From Pseudobutyrivibrio sp. (lineage in GTDB: Bacteria > Bacillota > Clostridia > Lachnospirales > Lachnospiraceae), in assembly GCF_017471675.1 (NCBI RefSeq), contig NZ_JAFUSK010000063.1, forward strand, positions 1-50,900: DNA of 50,900 nucleotides, read 5' to 3'. This document shows positions 1 through 11,318 of the stretch, in pieces. The first letter of the stretch is position 1, and each line of letters begins with the position of its first letter. The translations under genes and the position numbers were made by a program. The notes below the pieces were generated by a model. That model searched no databases, had not been told where the DNA came from, and saw only the letters and a program-made list of their open reading frames with translations.

Positions 1-64
1 TAAGATCTGACTCTTGAAACTCTTTTCTGATTTTATTCCAGTTGTAATTTTTTCTTTTGACCAT
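1..64 (-). CDS. 5' end of an unidentified gene running off the left edge
   Basis: Only the first 21 codons are inside the window, beginning MVKRKNYNWNKIRKEF. The ATG at 64-62 is preceded by an excellent AGGAGG ribosome binding site with about 7 nt spacing, so the start is well supported. The N-terminus is basic and aromatic, of the kind that begins small HTH or small-terminase-like proteins, but 21 residues are too few to assign a family. Its leader sequence has been read through by the frame of the broken JetA-like fragment upstream, so it sits directly beyond a deletion junction. Confidence 0.6.
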   Translation of the reverse strand, partial: MVKRKNYNWNKIRKEFQESDL

Positions 65-263
65 AATGTTTTCCTCCTGAAAGGATTATGGCATTTTGGG
101 ATGGGCTTTCCAAGACGGCCGTTCTAGCTACACTTACGTATGAAATTTCATTTTCATACTCACTATAAATCAGCATTAAACACTCAGCATATATTCTATT
201 GTTGCTTCCACTTCCCAAATAATTAAAAAAACTATTAGGAATCATATCAAACAGCTTTGTCAT
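33..263 (-). pseudogene. N-terminal remnant of a Wadjet JetA-like (DUF5716) protein
   Basis: The first roughly 42 residues (MTKLFDMIPNSFFNYL, then RIYAECLMLIYSEYENEISY) have the look of the N-terminus of JetA/DUF5716 proteins of the Wadjet plasmid-defence system: a short LF.xIPxxFF motif followed by a YxxxLxxxY helix. After residue 42 the similarity stops, and the frame runs through the RBS and start region of the next gene until a chance stop at 33. JetA is normally several hundred residues long, so this is a truncated remnant with no function expected. No jetB, jetC or jetD is visible in the window. The family call rests on recall of the N-terminal pattern and is moderate. Confidence 0.45.
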
Positions 264-269
264 TAATTT

Positions 270-482
270 TCAATCCTTCGATTTATTTTCCATCTCTTCA
301 AAAAACAAGCCTGCTATATACAACGCTGATTGTCCATACAGCCCTAAGTCATCATCTGAAAACAATTCTCCTATGGCAGATGTATAAAATCTATCCATAG
401 CTTCTTCATCTGACCAATTATATTTAGATTGAATAATCTTTATTATCTCTGGTAATAAAGTTGCTCGAATAGTTGCATGCAT
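270..482 (-). CDS. Small hypothetical protein, third gene of the DUF3791/DUF3990 cassette
   Basis: This 70-aa protein has no motif I can name. It is predicted helical and acidic, and contains the segment KYNWSDEEAMDRFYTSAIGE. It begins only 2 nt after the stop of the DUF3990 gene, so it is surely cotranscribed and probably translationally coupled. In a cassette with a putative toxin-like ADP-ribosyltransferase fold protein and a DUF3791 protein, it could be an accessory or immunity-type factor; that is inference from position only. It is complete at both ends. Confidence 0.6.
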   Translation of the reverse strand: MHATIRATLLPEIIKIIQSKYNWSDEEAMDRFYTSAIGELFSDDDLGLYGQSALYIAGLFFEEMENKSKD

Positions 483-484
483 AA

Positions 485-979
485 TTAATTCTCCACAATA
501 TATGATTTAATAAATTTTAATGATTTTATTGCCTTTTCAGAGCAAAAAGCAATTTGATTGTTAATCTTTTCAAATTTTAATCTTTCAACAGCATCTTCTT
601 TTCTCATTATTCCTTGAAGGACATAAGAAACTGTTTCACCAACATTATCATCCGCAATTTTACCGCTAACTATATCATATCCATGCTTGAAATTTATATC
701 ACTTCTGCAATTTACAACCATGTCTAACCATTCAAGGGATGCACCTACAAACTCTTTAATTGAACACTCATCACTAGGTTGCCATTCATATATATTCACA
801 ACAGGTAAAACCTTTTTTTGTGCTGTCCTATTTTGAATTTTTGCGCGTCTAATCGCCCATCGTTCTGCCTGTTCTTGTATATCAGTAGTGTAAAATGCAA
901 AACCAAAATCTCTACCAATTTCACTCTTTATGATTTTAGGCTCTTTTATTTCAATAGTTGTTCCATGATATAGTATCAT
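485..979 (-). CDS. DUF3990-family protein with ADP-ribosyltransferase-like fold
   Basis: The protein has 164 aa. It opens with LYHGTTIEIKEPKI followed by GRDFGFAFYTTDIQEQAERW. The pattern YHGT....I..P.......DFG.GFY.T.....A..WA is typical of DUF3990, a family related to the RES/PARP-like ADP-ribosyltransferase folds. The YHGT and FYTT segments would line an NAD pocket, but no catalytic Glu can be assigned with certainty. Its ATG overlaps the stop of the DUF3791 gene in an ATGA arrangement, so the two are translationally coupled. DUF3791-DUF3990 pairs recur in Firmicutes and behave by context like toxin-antitoxin or signalling cassettes; activity here is not shown. Confidence 0.7.
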   Translation of the reverse strand: MILYHGTTIEIKEPKIIKSEIGRDFGFAFYTTDIQEQAERWAIRRAKIQNRTAQKKVLPVVNIYEWQPSDECSIKEFVGASLEWLDMVVNCRSDINFKHGYDIVSGKIADDNVGETVSYVLQGIMRKEDAVERLKFEKINNQIAFCSEKAIKSLKFIKSYIVEN

Positions 980-1176
980 GCCTTCCCTCCATCAAGATAC
1001 TTTCTGCAAAAATCTATCATATATTCTACTCCCATACCGTGTAAATCAGCATAGTCATTCCTAAGTAAATCTAACAGGCCCTGCTCCTTAAATAGCTTAT
1101 ATACATAACTACTGGGTTTCTTAATGTAATCAGCATAATTCTCTATACAAAAAGATATAAACGACACTTTGCTCAT
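976..1176 (-). CDS. DUF3791-family small protein
   Basis: This 66-aa protein (MSKVSFISFCIENYADYIKK at the start, then SSYVYKLFKEQGLLDLL) fits the DUF3791 pattern of an N-terminal FCIE.YA helix and a VYKLF motif. It is the first gene of the three-gene cassette and overlaps the DUF3990 gene by 4 nt. The AGGAGG ribosome binding site lies 8 nt before the ATG and falls within the 3' arm of a strong hairpin, so translation from a read-through transcript should be blocked. As the first and smallest gene it may be the neutralising partner of the DUF3990 protein; this is inference. Confidence 0.7.
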   Translation of the reverse strand: MSKVSFISFCIENYADYIKKPSSYVYKLFKEQGLLDLLRNDYADLHGMGVEYMIDFCRKYLDGGKA

Positions 1177-1222
1177 AAGAAAAAACCTCCTAGAATCATT
1201 TTAAATGACACTAGGAGGTTTT
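1177..1222 (-). terminator. Rho-independent terminator that also buries the DUF3791 RBS
   Basis: On the minus strand, 12 nt at 1222-1211 (AAAACCTCCTAG) pair perfectly with 1193-1182 (CTAGGAGGTTTT). A further 5 bp pair inside a 2-nt bulge, and TTTTTTCTT follows. This is a classical terminator for the lipoprotein gene upstream. The AGGAGG in its 3' arm is the ribosome binding site of the DUF3791 gene, which implies either a promoter inside the hairpin region or translational control of read-through RNA. Confidence 0.75.
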
Positions 1223-1332
1223 ACAATATTTAACTACACCGCAAACTCTATAGTTACCAACAAGAATTCTTAGTCAATATCATCCTTCAACAATAACTTA
1301 TTTAACAAACTTGGACACTTCATCAGCCTTCA

Positions 1333-2994
1333 CTACTTCTTATACAAAACATCATAGAATTCCACAGAATCATATCTGCCATGGATGGTCTCGTACTGAT
1401 ACTCCTGAAGCTGTTCGATTTTCTTTTCGATAGCATCCTGGCTTAAGGATTTGTCATTAGCATAATAGCTGGTAGCGCCCGTAGCATTTGCAAGGGCTTC
1501 TTCTGTCATTTCATCTTCTGAAGGGTAGCCATTGCCATCTAAGTCATCATAGTTGTCCATTTGGCAGGTGTAATCCTCTACCATTTTGTTATCATGAATT
1601 GATAAGAAATCAAGATAACAAACAATTCCAGCGTAATCATTATTCCAATATCTAATGCAGTTCTTCTTTGGTGAATATTCATAGTCAGCAACACCACCTG
1701 CTCCATAGCCAAATTCATCACCAAAAGGAACTACATGACCATCCTTGTAGGTGTAAAGATATAGATAATAACCATAATTATCTACTACAAGCTCAGGCAC
1801 ATCATCCTCATCTATGTATATAAGATTATAGCTATAATCTCCATCAAGATTAGTGATGCGGACAACCTGATTGTAGGCATCATTCCATGTATTATAGACA
1901 GCTGCCTCATTATCGCCTAAGAGATAGCTCTTCACATTAGGAATGTTTAATTCTTCTGTATAATAATTGCTTAGCCACTCAGATGCATCCTTTAGATAAT
2001 TGTAGCCAGCTTCATCATAGGAAACACCATATTCGTACAATCCAACATGATCCTTACCATCACTGCCTTCTGCTATAACCACAATATCATCAGCACCATC
2101 TGCAGTAAAATCAAAGATTCCAACTGCTTTTACTGTTGTAAAATGCTCCTGATTAGCAAAATTATCTCCAAAGTAGTTTCCAAACCAAGACAGGCGCTTA
2201 CCATCAACTGTGACAATCATATTGGCTTCATCTAAAGACTCAGGATTTCCTTGATATGTAATGAAGCGACCTGGTGCATCAATCCCTGGAACATTGATAT
2301 CAAATGTTTGGGCTTCATCATTGCCAACCTCCCAGGCCCACACATTGGAAATCATCTTATAAACATCACCATTTTTTTCAAATGTTAATTCGATGTCAGG
2401 AGTTTCCCATACGTGCCAATCTACATCTTCGTTAGTATCGTTATGTAATTGGATTATATACAAATCCCCTAGCTTCTTTCCGCTGATGCAAGAATAAGAC
2501 ATCCAATTAGAATCTCCATGTAAAGAATAATAAGAATCATAATCCTTTACATATTCAAAGCCAATCTGCTCTTTCATATCCTCATACTGAACTCCAGCAT
2601 GAGACTGAACAAACTGCTTAATATCATCTGCCCTAAGAACAATTAAATCGCCACATTCTTCATCTAAGGATGCTTGCTTATAAAAAGCATCCTTTTCTTC
2701 CTCGGAAACATCAGTAGCACTAATTCCCGCTCCGTTATATAGTACTTCGCTCCAGTCAATATCATTTACACTGTTAAATGGTCGTACTAAAAATCCATTG
2801 TACTCTGTAGTACCAAATAACTCCGTAAATGAATTAAGTTCGTCCTGTGTAAGCTCCACTGCCTCCTCAGATTCTTTAATATCACTAGCCTGAATATTCT
2901 GATTATCTGATTCTACCGATTCTTCTTTGTTCCCACAGGCGATTAGAACTGTAAGCATAGAAAAAACCATAATTACTAAAAATCTATTTTTCAT
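1333..2994 (-). CDS. Large secreted lipoprotein, function unknown
   Basis: The protein has 553 aa. It begins with a lysine/arginine n-region, a hydrophobic stretch and a lipobox ending LIAC with Cys20, so it should be exported and lipid-anchored on the cell surface. After an acidic linker (20-50) come two weak FG-GAP/VCBS-like segments: GIFDFTADGADDIVVIAEG and, nearer the C-terminus, YIDEDDVPELVV, both of the D.D.D..xELV type that often marks beta-propeller or calcium-binding repeats. A late DLDGNGYPSEDE may also bind calcium. No catalytic motif is recognised. It is a single-gene unit ended by the hairpin at 1177-1222. Confidence 0.75.
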   Translation of the reverse strand: MKNRFLVIMVFSMLTVLIACGNKEESVESDNQNIQASDIKESEEAVELTQDELNSFTELFGTTEYNGFLVRPFNSVNDIDWSEVLYNGAGISATDVSEEEKDAFYKQASLDEECGDLIVLRADDIKQFVQSHAGVQYEDMKEQIGFEYVKDYDSYYSLHGDSNWMSYSCISGKKLGDLYIIQLHNDTNEDVDWHVWETPDIELTFEKNGDVYKMISNVWAWEVGNDEAQTFDINVPGIDAPGRFITYQGNPESLDEANMIVTVDGKRLSWFGNYFGDNFANQEHFTTVKAVGIFDFTADGADDIVVIAEGSDGKDHVGLYEYGVSYDEAGYNYLKDASEWLSNYYTEELNIPNVKSYLLGDNEAAVYNTWNDAYNQVVRITNLDGDYSYNLIYIDEDDVPELVVDNYGYYLYLYTYKDGHVVPFGDEFGYGAGGVADYEYSPKKNCIRYWNNDYAGIVCYLDFLSIHDNKMVEDYTCQMDNYDDLDGNGYPSEDEMTEEALANATGATSYYANDKSLSQDAIEKKIEQLQEYQYETIHGRYDSVEFYDVLYKK

Positions 2995-3018
2995 ATACTA
3001 TTATCCCTTTACTAATTT

Positions 3019-3426
<408 letters not shown>

Positions 3427-3472
3427 TTACTCCACTGCTTCATGCTGACTTAGTTATATATCTTTTATTCTT

Positions 3473-4342
3473 TTATAATCCTCGATAGTTTTCTACTCTC
3501 TTTGCAGATTCACCTAGCATGGCATTATCCAAAACATTTATTATCTTTTCCTTATCTGAATAAATATCACCCTCTATAGGAACATAGTTAGAGGCATGTG
3601 AGCTAGTAAAAAACATATGTCTCTTATCAAGCTTTTCCACTAACCATTTTGTCTCTTGTAAGCACTCGACATCTGACAATACCTTAAATTTACCATCAGA
3701 AATATCCTTGTACATAGGAGTACCTTTTACTGGCATATATGTCATAGCAGCAAGATTTTGTGGTTTTATTTCATTTATAATTTTAGCAGTAGAAATAGCA
3801 TTATCTTTCGAGCGTTCTTGTCCTGCCAGTCCAATCAAGATTATTGCATATAAATCAATCCCTGTTTCCACTATTGCCTTGCCAGCATCTGTCATCTGCA
3901 TGACATTCACGCCCTTATGCGTGTCTGTCAAAACCTTTTCATCCCCTGTTTCAACGCCAAGATATGCTTTTGTAAGGCCTGCATCCTTCAAAAGTAATAA
4001 CTCTTCTTTGCTTTTTGCTAGTATTCCTTTTGCACTTGCATAAGTAGCAATCTCCTTAACCTCTGGAAATACTCGTTTTATCTTGTGAAGAATTTTTAAT
4101 AAGTCAGATGTATCTACTGAGATTGCATCCCCATCACATAAAAATATTTGATCAAGGCTACCGTAGTATTTCTTTGCCATATCAATATCTTCAAGTACTT
4201 CAGAAAGAGGGCGAACCCTATACTTTTTATCCTTAAACATTCCGCAGAATGTACAGGCGTTATGTGAACATCCTATTGTTACCTGAAGCAAATAGCTTTG
4301 CCATTCACTAGGTGGCCTATACATATTTCCTTCGTAGCGCAT
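3473..4342 (-). CDS. Radical SAM protein with a CX4CX2C cluster motif
   Basis: The protein has 289 aa. The cluster motif is Cys25-x4-Cys30-x2-Cys33 (GCSHNACTFCGMF), one residue longer than the usual CX3CX2C; this spacing is known in a group of Elp3/HemN-like radical SAM proteins of anaerobes. The barrel continues with FLCDGDAI, LGVETGDEKVL and MTYMPVKGTPMY. No SPASM or B12 domain is present. It lies 12 nt after the OYE gene in the same direction and is probably the last gene of that operon. The substrate is unknown. Confidence 0.75.
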   Translation of the reverse strand: MRYEGNMYRPPSEWQSYLLQVTIGCSHNACTFCGMFKDKKYRVRPLSEVLEDIDMAKKYYGSLDQIFLCDGDAISVDTSDLLKILHKIKRVFPEVKEIATYASAKGILAKSKEELLLLKDAGLTKAYLGVETGDEKVLTDTHKGVNVMQMTDAGKAIVETGIDLYAIILIGLAGQERSKDNAISTAKIINEIKPQNLAAMTYMPVKGTPMYKDISDGKFKVLSDVECLQETKWLVEKLDKRHMFFTSSHASNYVPIEGDIYSDKEKIINVLDNAMLGESAKRVENYRGL

Positions 4343-4354
4343 ACTACACCTCCT

Positions 4355-7149
<2,795 letters not shown>

Positions 7150-7212
7150 TACTTACCAATCCTTTCCTTAAATCAAAACTCTTACAACACTTTAGATTCG
7201 CCAGCATAAATA

Positions 7213-7307
7213 TGTTGCAAGTTGTAACAGGTTGTATTAATATCATATCAAGTATTTATCAGATAACAAGATGCCACCCTGTAGCAAATTTGCAAAAAAT
7301 GTAACAC
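7213..7307. promoter_or_regulatory. Operator candidates between the decarboxylase operon and tetR
   Basis: 7213-7229 is a near-perfect palindrome, TGTTGCAA-G-TTGTAACA (7 of 8 positions symmetric). A second related site lies at 7280-7307, with a TGTAGCAA half, a GCAAATTTGC core and a TGTAACA half. The spacing and symmetry suit a TetR dimer, so the divergent TetR protein probably controls both promoters. Confidence 0.5.
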
Positions 7308-7334
7308 ATTAAAATAATCATAATGGGGATTTCA

Positions 7335-7853
7335 ATGGATAAAAGAAAAGAAGAAAATCTAAGAGTAAAACATTCTATTGTTAACAGCTATTTTGAATTA
7401 TTGAAAAAATATCAAAATGATAAAATATCAGTTTCCATGATTGCCAATAATGCTTCTGTATCCAGAATGTCCTACTATCGCAATTTCGATAGTAAAAACG
7501 ATATTATCATTTATTTCCTTGAATCAGTTTTTCAGGAAATTAAATCCCAGCTTCCAGAAGATTGTACTTTTTGGTCTAAGGAATATGGATATGTATTTCT
7601 AAAGGTTCTTTACAAATATAAATCAGAATTTTTGTTATTAGATTCCATTGGATTTATGGGATTGGTTCAGACCATGTTTAATGAAGCAAATATAGATTTA
7701 GGCGGCGACATTCCGCACAAATCAGTAAAACGATACTACTTATATTTTGCGTCTGGCGCCAGCCTAAATGGAATTATTGAATGGTTCAGAAACGACTGTA
7801 AAGAACCATTAGAAGAATTTTATCAAACACTTATTGAATTTTTGGGATTTTAA
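7335..7853 (+). CDS. TetR/AcrR-family transcriptional regulator
   Basis: About 172 aa from the ATG at 7335. The alternative ATG at 7323 has no ribosome binding site, while ATGGGGA precedes 7335. The N-terminal HTH is clear: ISVSMIANNASVSRMSYYRNF followed by SKNDIIIYFLE. The C-terminal ligand and dimer domain is short and not assignable. It is divergent from the decarboxylase-OYE-radical SAM operon with palindromes between, so it likely represses that operon and itself. Its 3' end overlaps the stop of the convergent GH120 gene by 23 nt. Confidence 0.8.
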   Translation: MDKRKEENLRVKHSIVNSYFELLKKYQNDKISVSMIANNASVSRMSYYRNFDSKNDIIIYFLESVFQEIKSQLPEDCTFWSKEYGYVFLKVLYKYKSEFLLLDSIGFMGLVQTMFNEANIDLGGDIPHKSVKRYYLYFASGASLNGIIEWFRNDCKEPLEEFYQTLIEFLGF

Positions 7854-9843
7854 TCTCATTGCTTCCTATGCTAAATGGTCCTGGGATAGTAGACAATGCT
7901 CTATGATTTCCAAGAAAATCATAATCGAATACGATACTACTTCCATCAGGATTTTCAAATCGCTGCTCTGGCTCGAAGGCCTCACCCAATATGTCGCTAT
8001 TAATGATATTCACATTAAAGCCCTTTATAATGTCATAAATATTTGTTTTAAGCGAGTATTGTCCATTATTTTCACTTAACTCAATGGATACCTCTCCATC
8101 ATCACTAAAGAATAGCTTCTCATTTTTCCACTGCTTTGCGCCAGAAAGGTACGCGTTTCCATCAATCCATACTGGAAGGTGATTCATGTGTGCTTCCTGC
8201 ATTTTGAACATATCGGCTTCGCCTTCCAAATCAAAAGGCTTAACCCACTCATCATATGTAGGGTATTCATCAAAAACTGATGTTCCAGCAATCTGATTGT
8301 CACTCATCAAAAATCCCATGTCTTCTTTAACCTCAGGCTCTTTTACAGGACTATATTGTACAAAGATATTATTATATATTCTGTCGTCTCCGTGAAGGAT
8401 TGTCATAAAACCAGCTACCTCTGTTCTATGCTTGATATGGTATGGAGTATATCTTACATTAAGAACACCGTTTGGCATCATAATATCTGTACCACTTCCA
8501 ATAGATGTAAGTGCTCCTAGGAACAAATTATGCACAAGAGCTACTCCTTCAGTTGCAAGTCTGCAGGAAACCTTTGATAGACAAATATTATTGTCAATTA
8601 AAGTTGGACCATGACCAACCTCGATAAAAATATCCTGTGACTGCATTGCTCCAAGAGGAGTCTTTGTATCCTCGGATGGGGCATGATTATCATGGAATAG
8701 ATTTTGAGTAATTCTGGTTCCTTGTGCCTCCCAATCACACCAAATACCCATAGTTGAATGATGTATATGATTTCTCCTGATGACCACATCAATGGCAGCA
8801 TGTAATTTTATACCTGCTATTTCTGCCCCACCTAATTGTTGCATATTATTTATGTTGTGTATATGATTATCCTCAATTAATGAGAAAACACAGCCTTGAC
8901 GGCCAACAATACCAGTCTGCTCACAGTGATGGATATGACATCTTCTTACTATATGGCCGCCTATTCTTTCTTTCACCCAGCCATGATACTGTCCTCTGCA
9001 AACTGCATCTCTTTCCATTTGGGTAGGGCTTTTTACATGCTTATTAGTAAAATAATGGTCATTCTCCGGGTCATAATACTTTCCAAGTGAAATTCCACAG
9101 CACTTACTATTACTTATTTCACAGTCTTCAATAATCCAGCCCTTGGCCCAATGAGGGCCAATTAATCCATCCTGATAAGCTGCTGGAGGAGCCCAGGTTG
9201 TGGCTGCCTTATCCATAAAAAATCCGCTGACAGTAATATAATTAACTTCATTCTCAGTAGGCATGAAGCAATTCCTTCTCACATTAATATCTACCTTCTC
9301 TTCATTAGGATTTTTCCCTTGGAAATTTGCATAAATTACGGTCTTGCCATCCTGTTGCTCAGTATACCACTTATAAACAGACCATTCTCTTTCCCACGAA
9401 CAATCATAAAACTCCCCCTTGATACATTCCTCTAAAGTCTCTGTCTCATATAATTGTCTGTCATCAAGATATACCGCCCCAGTATGTCTTTTTACTGGAT
9501 TAAAATACCAGTCTCCTCCAACGATTGTGGTGTATGGATTGTAATCGTTAAATACACTATTATTAATTTTACACATCCAGACGTTATCCTTATAATGCTC
9601 CCATACTGTCACTATCTCAGCACCTGTGATGTGTGCTCCAAGAGGTTCTTCACTTCTATAAACTATTCTATTATTTTCTTCTCCAGCATATTTTGGCTTC
9701 ACATGCTCCCTATAAATTCCTGGTGCAACAATTATTTCGTCTCCAGGACGCGCTATCTGCGCTGCATCATTGATTCTTTTAAATGGTGATTCCTTTGAAC
9801 CATTGCCATCCTTTGGTGTATTACAATTAACATAAATAAGCAT
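7831..9843 (-). CDS. GH120-family beta-xylosidase
   Basis: The 670-aa right-handed beta-helix protein closely resembles the Thermoanaerobacterium saccharolyticum GH120 beta-xylosidase: shared runs include YANFQGKNPNEE, TTWAPPAAYQDGLIGPHW, EIAGIKLHAAIDV and WCDWEAQGTR. The nucleophile of that enzyme (Asp382) maps to Asp370 here, and its acid/base (Glu405) to Glu408 in DIFIEVGHGP, with a 15-residue insertion between them. There is no signal peptide, so it acts in the cytoplasm on imported xylo-oligosaccharides. It lies 20 nt after the GPH symporter gene in the same operon. Confidence 0.9.
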   Translation of the reverse strand: MLIYVNCNTPKDGNGSKESPFKRINDAAQIARPGDEIIVAPGIYREHVKPKYAGEENNRIVYRSEEPLGAHITGAEIVTVWEHYKDNVWMCKINNSVFNDYNPYTTIVGGDWYFNPVKRHTGAVYLDDRQLYETETLEECIKGEFYDCSWEREWSVYKWYTEQQDGKTVIYANFQGKNPNEEKVDINVRRNCFMPTENEVNYITVSGFFMDKAATTWAPPAAYQDGLIGPHWAKGWIIEDCEISNSKCCGISLGKYYDPENDHYFTNKHVKSPTQMERDAVCRGQYHGWVKERIGGHIVRRCHIHHCEQTGIVGRQGCVFSLIEDNHIHNINNMQQLGGAEIAGIKLHAAIDVVIRRNHIHHSTMGIWCDWEAQGTRITQNLFHDNHAPSEDTKTPLGAMQSQDIFIEVGHGPTLIDNNICLSKVSCRLATEGVALVHNLFLGALTSIGSGTDIMMPNGVLNVRYTPYHIKHRTEVAGFMTILHGDDRIYNNIFVQYSPVKEPEVKEDMGFLMSDNQIAGTSVFDEYPTYDEWVKPFDLEGEADMFKMQEAHMNHLPVWIDGNAYLSGAKQWKNEKLFFSDDGEVSIELSENNGQYSLKTNIYDIIKGFNVNIINSDILGEAFEPEQRFENPDGSSIVFDYDFLGNHRALSTIPGPFSIGSNEIKIPKIQ

Positions 9844-9863
9844 TATTCTATTCCTCCATCAAT

Positions 9864-11216
9864 TCATTTTCCAAATTCTGCATTAGCCTTCTCAACATTT
9901 AAGAAAGCAACTACGATAAATTCAGCAATCAAGAATACAAATGGGACCAATACATACATTAGTGTTATCACTGAAAGAGCGCTATCTGGCTGAATTTCAG
10001 CAGCACCATCATACTGTCCCCATGCAAGCAACCAGCCCGCAACAGCAGTTCCTATACCTGCACCAACCTTCATACCCATTGATGAGCATGAAAACATTGT
10101 TCCGTCAATATGTACACCATCCTTTTTGAAGGTGTAGGTTGCTGCATCAGAAATAATCGCATTCAAATCACCAAGAAGTGGTGAACTAAATAACCCCTTA
10201 AGTACTATGAATATAAGCATCAGCGGGATAATCTTATTATATCCTGCAAACACTACTACTCCTGCCGTAATAACAGAAAGTCCAACTCCCACCAAGTTTG
10301 TTTTATAGATACCAAACTTCTTAACTATTGCTGGAACAAAGAATAATCCCACAACTGATGGCAGCATAGATGCCATTGAAAAATTACCATAAGTACCTGC
10401 ATCACCCAGCACATAAGTACAGAAATAAACACCTGCAGTATTCATAATTGACATTGAGCAATATGTGATTATATACACACCTAAAATCATCAAATAGTAT
10501 TTATTTGTAAGAAGATATTTGAAGGAATCTACTATACTATTCTTTTCCTCTTTTACCACTTTTTTGTCAGCTTCTTCTTCGGGAAGCTCTTTAACCATTA
10601 AGCAGCTGATAGTATTTACAACTACTGCAATAAGTGCATATATAATAGCTACTGTTCTCCAGCCTGTTGCTCCACCTCCGAAGGATTCAACAAAACCTAG
10701 AGTCTTATAAGCTATAAAGAGATTTGTTCCCAAGGAAAACATAAATCTGATAGAACCAATTTGCACTCGCTCATTTGGATTTCTAGTAATTAATGATGTA
10801 AGTGAGGCGTATGCAATATTATTAGCTGTATAGAACACACCATTTAAAGCGACGTAGACAACAAAGAAATATGCATATTGCGCTCCATCAGACAATGCTG
10901 GGATAGAAAATAGCATTATCAGCAAAATTGACACACCAAATTGAGCACCAAACATCCATGGTCTTGCTTTTCCCATTTTAGTATGTGTTCTATCTACCAA
11001 TGTGCCAAAGAAAACGTCACTAACACCATCAAAAAGTCTTGCGACTAACATTAATGTTCCAACGATACCAGAATTCATCCCCACTATATTGGTGAGGTAG
11101 AGCATCAAAAAGCTTCCGATTAATCCATAAGCACAATTGGCAGCTAAATCGCCAGAGCCATATGCAATCTTTTGATACCATTTCAAATACTGTTTCTTTT
11201 CTAAATTACCCTCCAT
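9864..11216 (-). CDS. GPH-family sugar:cation symporter
   Basis: About 450 aa with twelve hydrophobic segments. The glycoside-pentoside-hexuronide family signature is visible in the cytoplasmic loop 2-3 region (RLFDGVSDVFFGTLVDRTHT then KMGKARPWMF). The ATG at 11216 is preferred over a further upstream start because AAGGAGA stands 8 nt before it. Clustered with GH120 and AraC, it likely imports xylosides or xylo-oligosaccharides across the inner membrane with protons or sodium. Confidence 0.85.
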   Translation of the reverse strand: MEGNLEKKQYLKWYQKIAYGSGDLAANCAYGLIGSFLMLYLTNIVGMNSGIVGTLMLVARLFDGVSDVFFGTLVDRTHTKMGKARPWMFGAQFGVSILLIMLFSIPALSDGAQYAYFFVVYVALNGVFYTANNIAYASLTSLITRNPNERVQIGSIRFMFSLGTNLFIAYKTLGFVESFGGGATGWRTVAIIYALIAVVVNTISCLMVKELPEEEADKKVVKEEKNSIVDSFKYLLTNKYYLMILGVYIITYCSMSIMNTAGVYFCTYVLGDAGTYGNFSMASMLPSVVGLFFVPAIVKKFGIYKTNLVGVGLSVITAGVVVFAGYNKIIPLMLIFIVLKGLFSSPLLGDLNAIISDAATYTFKKDGVHIDGTMFSCSSMGMKVGAGIGTAVAGWLLAWGQYDGAAEIQPDSALSVITLMYVLVPFVFLIAEFIVVAFLNVEKANAEFGK

Positions 11217-11318
11217 AACGTATCTCCTTCTCAAAAAAATATTGATATGTTTCATAATCACAGTATATAATCAGTTAAAGCTCTATTAAATGTCGTGAAA
11301 CGAAAGGTTATTGCAATT

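Noticed and set aside
1230-1330. Possible coding remnant between the lipoprotein gene and the terminator
   Set aside because: A short open stretch on the minus strand ending VKADEVSKFVK has no start or family match; too little to support.
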